Assembly (NCBI RefSeq): GCF_026222555.1
Contig: NZ_CP098511.1
Span: forward strand, 1,407,501 to 1,471,500
Reading direction: 5' to 3'
From: Aquimarina sp. ERC-38
GTDB lineage: Bacteria; Bacteroidota; Bacteroidia; Flavobacteriales; Flavobacteriaceae
DNA length: 64,000 nt
Part shown: one piece after another, positions 36,792 through 45,573 of the stretch
How positions within the stretch are numbered: position 1 is the first letter of the stretch
Layout of the letters: every line of letters begins with the position of its first letter
Notes under the pieces: model-generated
The model's input: the letters and a program-made list of their open reading frames with translations, nothing else
The model's database searches: none
What the model was told of the DNA's origin: nothing
Position numbers and translations under genes: made by a program

Positions 36792-39791
36792 TTAATGTAT
36801 AAAGTTTTTACTTTTCAGTAAATTAATAATTTGACGGTAAAGCAAAATATTAATAAGATAATATGCTTCTTTTTTTACAAGTAATCCATTCTCAAACAGG
36901 GATCTTACTACGTTGCGTGTGCCAGCCGGATCCATTCCGGTAACGGTATCAATTTGAGTAAGGGTAAGTTGTTCATGGTGCAATATGGCATTCAGTACGT
37001 GGGTTTTTGGAACACTGCTTTTTGCGATAAAAGCCAAATCGATTGTTTTTAACGATCGCATATATATGGTACTGTTTTCTACCCTGGCAACAGAGCGTAA
37101 CCAATACATAAATGCAATTTTAAAATTACCGGAAGCTATTTTGTTTAAGTCTTTATAAAATTCGGCTTTTAAGATTTCCTGTTTTTCAACTTCCGAAGCT
37201 TTTTCATACTTTTTAGTAATATATGCTTTAGGAGGTTCTTCAAAAGACAGGTTATATCCGCTAACCCGGTGCCTTTTTTCAATAGCATCGATCATTACGG
37301 CATCCGTAGAATTATTAACGGTGATCAGGTGAGAAAAGGATTCTGAGAGTTGTAGGGTTTTCTCCAAATATTGAAAGGCATATTGTGAAGAAGTGATGAT
37401 CCAAAACACCTTTAAATGCGTTTGCGCAATTAGTTCGGTTAAGGTGTGGATTACTTCAAAGCCTTTTACCTTTTTCAGGTATAAATACTGAAGGTTCTCA
37501 AATACGATGACCTGTTTTGGCATGGAAGTAAAGTAGGTAATGGCTTCTTCCAGGTTTTGAATCGCTACCGAAAATTCTTCTGATAAAAATTTAAAAAAAA
37601 GTTCATCTGTCGTTATCGTATTAGCGACACAGATAGTTTTAATTGTAAAACGGGTAGGGTTTTTCTGAAAATAACGCTGAACCAAAGAAGATTTGCCCGC
37701 TCCCTGTTCGCCGGAAATCAATATGGTAGCATAGCGATCGTTGAGATAATATTGCCATGCACTATCTATCTGATTTATTTCCAGTGTAGCTCCGGTAAAA
37801 AAACTTTCATTCTGAACCGTATCTGATCTAAACAATCGTTGGTATACAAAAGGTAATTGCTCTACGGATTTTTGCGCTTCAAGTAAAAAATCCGAAGAAG
37901 CTACCGTAGCCGCATCCGTTTTTGACAACCAGCCTAGTTTAGTAAGGTAACTATTTATATAAACACTAGCTATCTTATATTTATTTCGGGTAAAGCTTAA
38001 GGCTAGCGGAACTGCATAGATAATTTTGTTCTTGATTTGTTGACGTAATTGTCGACTTTTTTCAATCGACTTGGCTTTTGCAATAGTCAATCGAACGTTT
38101 AAGATGTTTTCGTTTTTTGTAAAGGACAGTACATTTTTATTAAATGCATATACTTTTTCCCGTAAAAGCTCCTGTATGGTAGCGTCTATCGTAAAAATTT
38201 CATCTTTAACAGCTTCCCATTTTTCAGTACTTCGCTGCATACCATCAAGAGCAACCGTTTTTGGGTTTTCGCTTTTATTTTTATCATTGACCAGGTCCAG
38301 GGCAGACTCCAGGTTAAACTCGATCACCTGTCCTAGTCCGTTGATTTCCTGTACAATTTTATTTAAAGTAGCAATAACGCTTACTTTGGTAGTTTCAATA
38401 GCTTTGACTAAAGAAGGCCAACTTTCGTAGGTGATCAACTCATTAGGCGACACATAGTTAATTGCAGAAGGAGGGTTTGGCTTTGAAAAATCAATTTTAT
38501 CTGCAATCGCTCTTTTCGTAGAGATGGTAGCAATACGTTTTTGTTGGATCTTTTCAAACTGATCTATTTTAGGAACAATTTCGTTTTTTTCAAAATCCGC
38601 AAGAAGTGGGGTGACTATTTTTGTGGTATAGGTTTTTTGAATATTATTGATTTCTTTCCTGAGGTTATTTTTTAGTGTATCCTGTGCTTCACTACTTTTA
38701 ATTTTGGTAATAATTTTAGCTAAAAAAGCTTCGCAAGTTTGAAAAGATGCGGCAATATTCCCGGATTTTTGTGAAACCGTACTAAGTAGTTTTAAAAATG
38801 CAATTTCGGTATCCAGAGCAATAGAGAATATTTCCAGGTCAACATCCCAATCATCTTTTAAAATTTCAAAAGTAGTGTTCCATCGTACAAATTTCCGCAA
38901 CACTACGTTTTCAAGGCTCTTTTTTTGGTCAAAAATTTCTTGTGGTTGAAACTGATGATTTGGTAATTCAAAGGTTCCTGATAACAGTAGCATATTTTCA
39001 GTTTCCTGAATTATCTTTTGTTCTTTTATTTTACATTGTTCTTGAAGGTTTTCCTGAATAGCCGTAATTTCATTTAATATGGCATCTAGTGCGATTAGAT
39101 CTTTTTTACTAAAGGATAAAAGTTCTCCTTTCTGTAAAAAATTGCCAGCTACCGTGTCAAAAACCACATCATTTTCCCATAATTTTTTGGTGGTAGCTGT
39201 AATGCCTGCAAAAAATTGATCTAATAAAGGAAGAATCTCTTTTAGAAACGCAACAGAAAATTGTTTGTGTACAATTCCTTGCATAGCTATTTTTTGTTCC
39301 CAATAAGTAATTACTTTCTTCTTTTCTTTTTTACGAAAAATATTACCTATTTTTTTCGGAAGAATACTAAGCTGATACCCGAAATTCTTTCCTCTTTTCT
39401 TTAGCTTTTTTAAAGTGTGATCATCCGGTTGCGGAATAAAGCGTTCTTTTGCTTGGATTTGCACCACTTCTTCCGGTAGTTTTTTTACGTAACCCTCTAA
39501 TAAAGTTTGGTAAGGAGTAAAAGGGAATGTTCTGTTTTTTTCCTGGAGGTTTTTAAAGTAGGTAGTTAGGGTTTTAGAAAGTTCTTGTTTATATTTTAAA
39601 AATAAAGTGAAGGTTTCTTGTTGGGATTGTGCTGCGCTGTTGGTAGTGATTAAATCGTTTTGTAAAGCAGTTATTTTAGTTAGGAACGCTGTGTGTGTTT
39701 GTAGTTGGTCGGTAAAAACGGGGAGCACGGATTGTGCTACGAGGCGGGTTATTTCTTTTTGAATATCGTTTATTTCTGGTATCATGGTCAT
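36792..39791 (-). CDS. Large AAA-like ATPase with coiled-coil N-terminus and C-terminal winged helix
   Basis: A 999-residue protein I do not recognise by name. Roughly residues 1-640 are helical and Lys/Glu/Gln-rich, with coiled-coil potential. A P-loop GEQGAGKSSL (about 690-700) is followed by a Walker B-like hydrophobic-acidic segment VIVFENLQYLYL (about 757-768) and a sensor-1-like VFWIITSSQYAF, the layout of a STAND/AAA-type ATPase. The C-terminus (about 925-985, LTLTQIDTVTGMDPAGTRNVVRSLFENGLLVK) looks like a winged helix. No transmembrane segment is obvious. It lies 3 bases upstream of the mscS gene, implying a shared task, perhaps ATP-dependent control of the channel. Confidence 0.6.
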   Translation of the reverse strand: MTMIPEINDIQKEITRLVAQSVLPVFTDQLQTHTAFLTKITALQNDLITTNSAAQSQQETFTLFLKYKQELSKTLTTYFKNLQEKNRTFPFTPYQTLLEGYVKKLPEEVVQIQAKERFIPQPDDHTLKKLKKRGKNFGYQLSILPKKIGNIFRKKEKKKVITYWEQKIAMQGIVHKQFSVAFLKEILPLLDQFFAGITATTKKLWENDVVFDTVAGNFLQKGELLSFSKKDLIALDAILNEITAIQENLQEQCKIKEQKIIQETENMLLLSGTFELPNHQFQPQEIFDQKKSLENVVLRKFVRWNTTFEILKDDWDVDLEIFSIALDTEIAFLKLLSTVSQKSGNIAASFQTCEAFLAKIITKIKSSEAQDTLKNNLRKEINNIQKTYTTKIVTPLLADFEKNEIVPKIDQFEKIQQKRIATISTKRAIADKIDFSKPNPPSAINYVSPNELITYESWPSLVKAIETTKVSVIATLNKIVQEINGLGQVIEFNLESALDLVNDKNKSENPKTVALDGMQRSTEKWEAVKDEIFTIDATIQELLREKVYAFNKNVLSFTKNENILNVRLTIAKAKSIEKSRQLRQQIKNKIIYAVPLALSFTRNKYKIASVYINSYLTKLGWLSKTDAATVASSDFLLEAQKSVEQLPFVYQRLFRSDTVQNESFFTGATLEINQIDSAWQYYLNDRYATILISGEQGAGKSSLVQRYFQKNPTRFTIKTICVANTITTDELFFKFLSEEFSVAIQNLEEAITYFTSMPKQVIVFENLQYLYLKKVKGFEVIHTLTELIAQTHLKVFWIITSSQYAFQYLEKTLQLSESFSHLITVNNSTDAVMIDAIEKRHRVSGYNLSFEEPPKAYITKKYEKASEVEKQEILKAEFYKDLNKIASGNFKIAFMYWLRSVARVENSTIYMRSLKTIDLAFIAKSSVPKTHVLNAILHHEQLTLTQIDTVTGMDPAGTRNVVRSLFENGLLVKKEAYYLINILLYRQIINLLKSKNFIH

Positions 39792-40129
39792 TAACCCTAG
39801 TTTCTATGCTATGGTTACTACAAGTTTATGGAAATTCTGGTTAGGTTTGAAAGAAAATGTAGGAAGTTTGGGTTAAAACCAAATTATTTTAAAATGCTAT
39901 TTTTGAAAAATATACTTTAGGAGATTGAGCAGGTATACTGCAAATTTTATTTCTTCACCTTACTGTTTTAATAGAAGAATAAAAGATGGACGTTTTATTT
40001 AGTACGTATTCTACTCCTAATTATACCTTTGAAGAGGAGTGCAAAAACATAATAAAGTTAAACGATAAAATCTGTCATGCACCCGGTAAATTTTAAGTAT
40101 GCTAAAAACCTAATTCCTTTTAAATTAAA
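39792..40129. other. Intergenic region with one possible tiny ORF
   Basis: About 340 bases between divergent genes. A 36-residue frame (39986-40096, beginning MDVLFSTYSTPNYTFEEEC) is preceded by AGAAGAATAAAAG; it could be a leader ORF of the following protease gene or chance. No strong promoter match is seen. Confidence 0.3.
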
Positions 40130-41818
40130 ATGATTCGGACCTTTTTCAAATATATAGTTATCTTCTTCTCTTCGGTGTCTACATACGCTCAAAATTTTGA
40201 TGTGGAGTATACCGTTACACACGTACAATCTCAAAAAGAACCTTATCTTAAAGTCAATGTCAAATTAAAGAATATTCCCTCTACATCGAATACTTTTTTG
40301 TATCCCAACCGTTTACGAGGACAGGATCATCTCTTCAATTGTATTAATAATATTAAAGTATTAAATGATGATAGAGCCAAATTTAAGGTTATACCAGAGC
40401 AAGGGCTAATTCAACTTAAAAATTCAAATACTAAAGATATTGAAATTGAATACTTTGTTAAACAAGATATTTTTAAAGGAATAAATCTACAAAATAGGTT
40501 TAGACCCATCGTACACCCCAATTATTTTCATGTGCTTGCTCAAAATTTATTTATACTACCTGATTTTTTAACTGAAAAAGACAAAATAGATGTAAAAATT
40601 ACCTGGGAAAGTCAAAATGAAACCTATGCTATTCTTAATAGTTTTGGGGTTCATCAAAAACACCAAGAAATTAAAAATTGTTCTCTAGAAAACTTCCAAA
40701 AAGCACTGTTTGTAGGAGGTGATTATCGAATTATTTCTGATAAAAAAAGTGTAGCCTTGGCAATTCGTGATCATTGGAAAACATTTGATGATAAAAGCAT
40801 CTTTTCAATTGTAACAAATACGAATAAGGCGCAAAAAGAATTTTGGAAAGAGCAAGAAGAACAAGAACAAGCTTATGCCGTGGTACTTTCACCTATAGAG
40901 GGAAGTATAAAAAGAGCGTATGCCGGAACTTCCTACTTTAATGTATTCACTGCTTTGATGACAAATACTGATTTTGTTAACGAAGATGACCTTATGTACC
41001 TGGTAAACCATGAATTATTACATAAATGGATCGGGCAAAAAATTAAAAATCAGAATGAAGAAGAACAGTATTGGTTTAGTGAAGGCTTTACCGAATATTA
41101 TACCTATAAGATAATTGCCAAAAATAAAATTAACGGAAAGGGAAATGACTACTTTTTAAAAAAGATAAATGAAGCTATTAAAAAATTATGGACTTCAAAA
41201 CTCAGGGAAATCCCGAATAAAGATATTACCAACCATACATTCTGGAAGGTGAGGGGTTATCGGGATATACCTTATTTTAGAGGTGCAATTTTTGCATTTA
41301 TGCTTGATTTAAAGATTAGCGAGGATACTAATCAAAAATACAATCTGGACGATGTAATGCGGAATATGCTATCAAATGCTATAAACAAAAATCAAAAACT
41401 TAAGCATTCTTATTTTATACAACAAGTCAATACTTATCTTAAGGAAGATATTACTTCTTTATTCGAAAGTTATATAGTAGAAGGCAATCTAATTAATTTG
41501 GAAGAACTATTTACTAATAATCAATTAGCATTTAAACCAAAAATGCAGGATTTTGATATCGGCTTTACCTATAAAAATCAAAAAATCACCGAGATTTCTA
41601 CAATATCTAAAGCCTATCAAGCAGGAATTCGGGTAAATGATTCTATTATAGACGCAAACTTATTTAGGGATACAACAAAAGTATCTCAATTATCAATTAT
41701 CCGTAATAACGAAGAGATGACCATTGATTTTTATACAGGTTCAAAAGAAATCAATATTCCTCAACTAGAGATTAATAAAACGAATATGGACAGGTTACAA
41801 ACTTGTATATTTCGATAG
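40130..41818 (+). CDS. Exported gluzincin metallopeptidase (M61/M1-like)
   Basis: A 562-residue exported protein with a signal peptide (YIVIFFSSVSTYAQ). The N-terminal half is beta-rich. The zinc site is HELLHKW (His294, Glu295, His298) with the third ligand in SEGFTEYY (Glu318), the arrangement of M61 glycyl aminopeptidases and related gluzincins. The C-terminal region (about 475-545, including GFTYKNQKITEISTISKAYQAGIRVNDSIID) has the character of a PDZ domain. Its composition is more AT-rich than the genes before 40 kb. It precedes the subtilisin pair on the opposite strand (54 bases between stops). Confidence 0.78.
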   Translation: MIRTFFKYIVIFFSSVSTYAQNFDVEYTVTHVQSQKEPYLKVNVKLKNIPSTSNTFLYPNRLRGQDHLFNCINNIKVLNDDRAKFKVIPEQGLIQLKNSNTKDIEIEYFVKQDIFKGINLQNRFRPIVHPNYFHVLAQNLFILPDFLTEKDKIDVKITWESQNETYAILNSFGVHQKHQEIKNCSLENFQKALFVGGDYRIISDKKSVALAIRDHWKTFDDKSIFSIVTNTNKAQKEFWKEQEEQEQAYAVVLSPIEGSIKRAYAGTSYFNVFTALMTNTDFVNEDDLMYLVNHELLHKWIGQKIKNQNEEEQYWFSEGFTEYYTYKIIAKNKINGKGNDYFLKKINEAIKKLWTSKLREIPNKDITNHTFWKVRGYRDIPYFRGAIFAFMLDLKISEDTNQKYNLDDVMRNMLSNAINKNQKLKHSYFIQQVNTYLKEDITSLFESYIVEGNLINLEELFTNNQLAFKPKMQDFDIGFTYKNQKITEISTISKAYQAGIRVNDSIIDANLFRDTTKVSQLSIIRNNEEMTIDFYTGSKEINIPQLEINKTNMDRLQTCIFR

Positions 41819-41871
41819 TAGATAAATTTATAAGATTTTTAATTTTAAAAATTAAGCTAGATAAATAGAGC

Positions 41872-43545
41872 CTATTTCTTTTGGGAAGCGATTTTATCTG
41901 CCATAATTAAAGCGTTATAAGCATTTACAATTTTACCTGATTTTGATAATGAAGAGAAGGGGACCATCTTTTTTGTACCATCATCTTGTGTGATCTCAAC
42001 ATCAATATGATACAAGGTTCCTGAATTTAAAATAATTTCTTTTACTTGTGAAACCGACAAATGTGGATAATAAGAATATAATAAGGCAGCAATACTACTT
42101 ACTAGTGGCGTAGAAGAAGAAGTTCCGGTAAATTCTTCATGTAAATCAGGACCAGTAGAGGTAGATTTGAAACCGGATGGAGCAAATACGTCTACTTCTT
42201 TTTTTCCAAAGTTACTACTATGATTTTTTAGATTCTTATCAACCTTATTAGTTGATGCACCCACTTTGATAAAATTATTAGCTATTTCATTACCTCCTTT
42301 TTTAGCATCATTAGGGAAGTTGTAATTATTAAGTTTATCTAAATCTTTAGAATTATTTCCTGCGGATTTTACAATTAATACTCCGTGGTCTGCAGCGTAT
42401 TTGATAGCATTTAAAACTTCTTTTTCTAAGAGAGAAAACTCTTTACTAAAACTCATATTAATAACTTTTGCTCCATTGTCGACAGCATATCTTATCGCTA
42501 AGACAATATCTTTATCATGCTCATCTCCGTAAGCAGAGATACATAAGGGCATTATTTTGATATTTGAAGAAAATTCCTCTGCAACTATTTCATTAGGTAT
42601 ACTTGCACTAATAACTCCTGAGACCAAAGTACCATGATCTAAAATATTTATATTACCGTTAACAATATGATTTCCATAATCTGTATCCAACAAATTAAAG
42701 GGATCATCTTGTTGAATTAATCGATCATTATATGAGGTATCAAGTAATTTAGTCATCCTTTCATCTGCAACATGTTTTTCATTCTTAATATAATCTTCAG
42801 TAATATTATATTTCAAACAGTCCTGTAAGGTGATTATATTAAACTTAAGTTTTTCCTCTTTATCTGGGATTATTTGATCCAGGCTATCAAGTGATTTTAA
42901 ATTAAAATCTTTTTTTGGAAAGTAGGATGATAATTTATCCAGTGCTTCATAGTAACTATGATATAAAAAGTCAGCATTTTCTTTTTCTTTTATCCCGTAT
43001 TGATAGCGTTCTTTATGCTTTTTTAGAGCTCTTCTATAGGTTAAAAATTCTTGTTGTTTTTTGACTTTAATTTGTTCAATTTTTTTTCCCTGAAATTGTT
43101 CGTTGAATTTTTTTATAATTCTGGTGTATTCATAATTGACGTAAATATTATTGTCTCCATTTGAATTTCCTAAAAAATTCCATCCGTGTACATCATCTAC
43201 ATAACCGTTACCATCATCGTCTAAACCATTATTTGCAATTTCACCTTTGTTGATCCAGATTTGGTTTTTTAAATCTTTGTGGTCAATTGCAACTTCCATA
43301 TCCAAAACCGCAACAATTACGGAATCTTTAATTTTTTTATCCTTTAAAAATTCACAAGCTCTGACCATACTAATACCAGGTATCGTATCATTGATAATAT
43401 CTTTAAGATGCCAATTTTCTATATCGGCAAAAGTAGTCTTCTGTATATTAGTAACAGCAGTAGTATCTAATAATAAAGCTTTTGGTGTTGTACAGCCAAA
43501 ACAGACGATTAATGATATGATACCTGTAATTAGTTCTTTTTTCAT
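41872..43545 (-). CDS. S8 subtilisin-like serine protease, lipoprotein
   Basis: A 557-residue exported protease with signal peptide and lipobox CFGC (Cys18). The catalytic triad is in order: Asp82 (VAVLDME; the usual Thr/Ser-Gly after Asp is Met-Glu here), His304 (LDHGTLVSG) and Ser476 (TGTSSSTP), with the oxyanion Asn397 (SAGNN). A helical insert of about 200 residues separates Asp and His, the same layout as the neighbouring paralogue. It overlaps the upstream protease gene by 4 bases. The last 50 residues match the paralogue's almost exactly, including at DNA level. Adjacent to a RiPP cluster, it could be a maturation or immunity protease; inference only. Confidence 0.88.
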   Translation of the reverse strand: MKKELITGIISLIVCFGCTTPKALLLDTTAVTNIQKTTFADIENWHLKDIINDTIPGISMVRACEFLKDKKIKDSVIVAVLDMEVAIDHKDLKNQIWINKGEIANNGLDDDGNGYVDDVHGWNFLGNSNGDNNIYVNYEYTRIIKKFNEQFQGKKIEQIKVKKQQEFLTYRRALKKHKERYQYGIKEKENADFLYHSYYEALDKLSSYFPKKDFNLKSLDSLDQIIPDKEEKLKFNIITLQDCLKYNITEDYIKNEKHVADERMTKLLDTSYNDRLIQQDDPFNLLDTDYGNHIVNGNINILDHGTLVSGVISASIPNEIVAEEFSSNIKIMPLCISAYGDEHDKDIVLAIRYAVDNGAKVINMSFSKEFSLLEKEVLNAIKYAADHGVLIVKSAGNNSKDLDKLNNYNFPNDAKKGGNEIANNFIKVGASTNKVDKNLKNHSSNFGKKEVDVFAPSGFKSTSTGPDLHEEFTGTSSSTPLVSSIAALLYSYYPHLSVSQVKEIILNSGTLYHIDVEITQDDGTKKMVPFSSLSKSGKIVNAYNALIMADKIASQKK

Positions 43546-45035
43546 TTATCTTTTAAAGCCGAAATCTTTTCGGCCATAACTAAAGCATTATAAGCATTTA
43601 CAATTTTACCGGATTTTGATAATGAAGAAAAAGGAACCATCTTTTTTGTACCATCATCTTGGGTGATCTCAACGTCAATATCATAAGGTGTTCCGGATTC
43701 CATGATAATTTTTTTTACTTCATTAGCTTTTAAAATTGGATAGTAAGATCGTATTATTGAAGCAACAAAAGAAACTATTGGTGCAGCATATGAAGTTCCA
43801 GTTGATGTAGTGTAATTATTATTAGGCTTAAGAGTGCTAATATTACTTCCCGGCGCAAATATATCAACGCTATTCTTTCCATAGTTTGTATATTCATATA
43901 AAATTCTATGATCTACAAATCTATCACTTCCTCCTACTACTATCATATTGTTAACAAATTCTTTTCTTAAATTATCTACATCATTTGGATAACGTAATTT
44001 CTTATCTAGGTTCAATTCCTCGTTACCCGCTGATTTCACAATTAAGACATCTTTTTTTTCAGCATATAAAAGAGCATCGGCAACTAATTCTTCGCAAATT
44101 GAAAATGTTTTTGTTTGACTTAGGTTAATTATTTTTGCACCATTGTCCACTGCATACCTTATTGCTAAAGCAGTATCCTGATCAGTAGGATCCCCTATTC
44201 CACTAATACATATAGGCATAATATTGATATCTAAAGGTTTATATTTTAAATTGTTTATTGTTTTAATTGATGAAGCTATCACACCAGCAACTTTTGTTCC
44301 ATGACTAATTTTATCCACTATCCCTCCAAATAATGAACTTCCATAGATTTTACTATTATTGCTTTCTTTTATTAATAAGCGGTTATCGTATTCTAAATTC
44401 ATACAGATATCTAAAGAGTTAGTTTTGTATTGTAGCTCATTGATAATCTCGGAATAGGGAAAACCTTGTTCTAATAAACTTTTAACATAGTCAATGCATT
44501 GCTCTATATAAGAATTACTGCTTTTACTTTTCTCTAGAATATCTAGAGTGATTTTTTCTTTTTTCAACACCTTTTTTAAAGTATCTAATACACTTGAATA
44601 AGTACTTTCTATATCTTTATAAAAAATTATATCTTCCTTTAAATTTTTTACAATAGTATCGTATGAATTCTTTACATCTTTATAGGTAAATTCAATTTTA
44701 TTTTTTTGATTGAGTTTAAAAAAATCTTCTTCATTAAATTTTCTAAGAATTCTAGTTTCTTCCATTAGTGTGAATTGAAGACTTTTTTCATCCTTTATAG
44801 TACCTAAAAAATTCCAGCCATTTTTATCATCAATAAAACTATTTTTATCATTATCAATACCATCTTTAGTATTATCATCTGAATTAATCCACAGCTTATC
44901 TCTGATATCCTTATGATAAATATCAATATCAGTATCTAATACTGCAACAACAATTTCGGTGTTATAATCTTTATTTTTTAAAAAATTGATTCCCTTGATC
45001 AGATCGATAGTTGAAATACTATCGCTTTCTTTCAC
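43542..45035 (-). CDS. S8 subtilisin-like serine protease separated from its signal peptide by a stop codon
   Basis: A 497-residue frame whose first usable codon is GTG at 45035. Triad: Asp34 (VAVLDTD), His245 (ISHGTKVAG) and Ser415 (TGTSYAAP), with Asn338 (SAGNE), all intact, plus the same long insert as the downstream paralogue. Immediately upstream, in the same frame, TGA (45036-45038) separates it from 37 codons that encode a good signal peptide and the start of the pro-region (see 45036-45149). As it stands the protease has no export signal. It is either a recent pseudogene, an internal-restart product (TGAGTG), or a sequence error. It overlaps the lipoprotein protease gene by 4 bases (ATGA). 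Confidence 0.8.
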   Translation of the reverse strand: MKESDSISTIDLIKGINFLKNKDYNTEIVVAVLDTDIDIYHKDIRDKLWINSDDNTKDGIDNDKNSFIDDKNGWNFLGTIKDEKSLQFTLMEETRILRKFNEEDFFKLNQKNKIEFTYKDVKNSYDTIVKNLKEDIIFYKDIESTYSSVLDTLKKVLKKEKITLDILEKSKSSNSYIEQCIDYVKSLLEQGFPYSEIINELQYKTNSLDICMNLEYDNRLLIKESNNSKIYGSSLFGGIVDKISHGTKVAGVIASSIKTINNLKYKPLDINIMPICISGIGDPTDQDTALAIRYAVDNGAKIINLSQTKTFSICEELVADALLYAEKKDVLIVKSAGNEELNLDKKLRYPNDVDNLRKEFVNNMIVVGGSDRFVDHRILYEYTNYGKNSVDIFAPGSNISTLKPNNNYTTSTGTSYAAPIVSFVASIIRSYYPILKANEVKKIIMESGTPYDIDVEITQDDGTKKMVPFSSLSKSGKIVNAYNALVMAEKISALKDK

Positions 45036-45149
45036 TCACCAATCATCAATAGAATCTTGTGCATTACTACTAGTATAATTTTGAGCTAAAAGATTAGCGT
45101 TTAAGAATATATTTATTAGTGCAAAAATAATTAGAAAATAATATTTCAC
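45036..45149 (-). pseudogene. Signal-peptide segment cut off from the S8 protease by an in-frame TGA
   Basis: GTG at 45149 opens a frame reading VKYYFLIIFALINIFLNANL, then LAQNYTSSNAQDSIDDW, then TGA. The hydrophobic core and the LAQ cleavage site look like a signal peptide. DDW aligns with ENW at residues 43-45 of the paralogous protease, and the paralogue's next residues (HLKD) match VKES after the stop. The reading frame across the TGA is continuous, so a single base change would restore a full-length secreted protease. Confidence 0.65.
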
Positions 45150-45262
45150 TTTTATTTTAAATTTTAGTAAGAAGTTATTAAAATATTCCTAGACATTATT
45201 GAATTATCATAACTTATATTTAAATAACTTCTTACGTTTATTCAACTTTAATTATTCATTTA

Positions 45263-45449
45263 TTACTTTGGTTTGGAAATAATCGGACCAGAAGAAGGTG
45301 TTGAATCGGGTTTAGGATTAGGATTAGGATTTGGTCTAGGTCCATCTCCAGGACCTGGATCACTATTTATTACCACGAGTATTATGTTTAAAGTTTGTTA
45401 ATTTAAATTCTTTCAAATCTTTTAGATGTTTTTTGTGATTTTTTATTAT
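45263..45449 (-). pseudogene. Frameshifted small peptide: leader-like segment plus proline-rich core
   Basis: Reading the reverse strand, one frame (from about 45449, no ATG) gives KKHLKDLKEFKLTNFKHNTRG, then NK and a stop at 45363-45365. This has the feel of a Bacteroidota RiPP leader. The next frame, from a GTG at 45376, gives VVINSDPGPGDGPRPNPN, then PNPKPDSTPSSGPIISKPK and a stop at 45263. Removing one A from AATAAATAG at the junction would fuse them into a single leader-core peptide with an RGNNS junction. It lies between the regulator and the proteases, on their strand. Probably a decayed second precursor; a programmed frameshift or a sequence error is possible. Confidence 0.4.
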
Positions 45450-45514
45450 AAATAATTTTAGCGATTAAAGTTAAAAATATTATCGATAAAAAATATTAAG
45501 GCTTGTCAACTACC

Positions 45515-45531
45515 ACACTGATTTTTAAAAA
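45515..45531 (+). repeat. Inverted repeat flanking the TPR/AraC gene (left)
   Basis: ACACTGATTTTTAAAAA occurs here and, inverted, at 47465-47481, bracketing the regulator gene. The left copy also extends into the perfect palindrome CTGATTTTTAAAAATCAG (45518-45535), which could terminate the regulator transcript. Confidence 0.5.
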
Positions 45532-45573
45532 TCAGACCTATTTATTGAAGCTAATTAAGATTTTTATAACATC

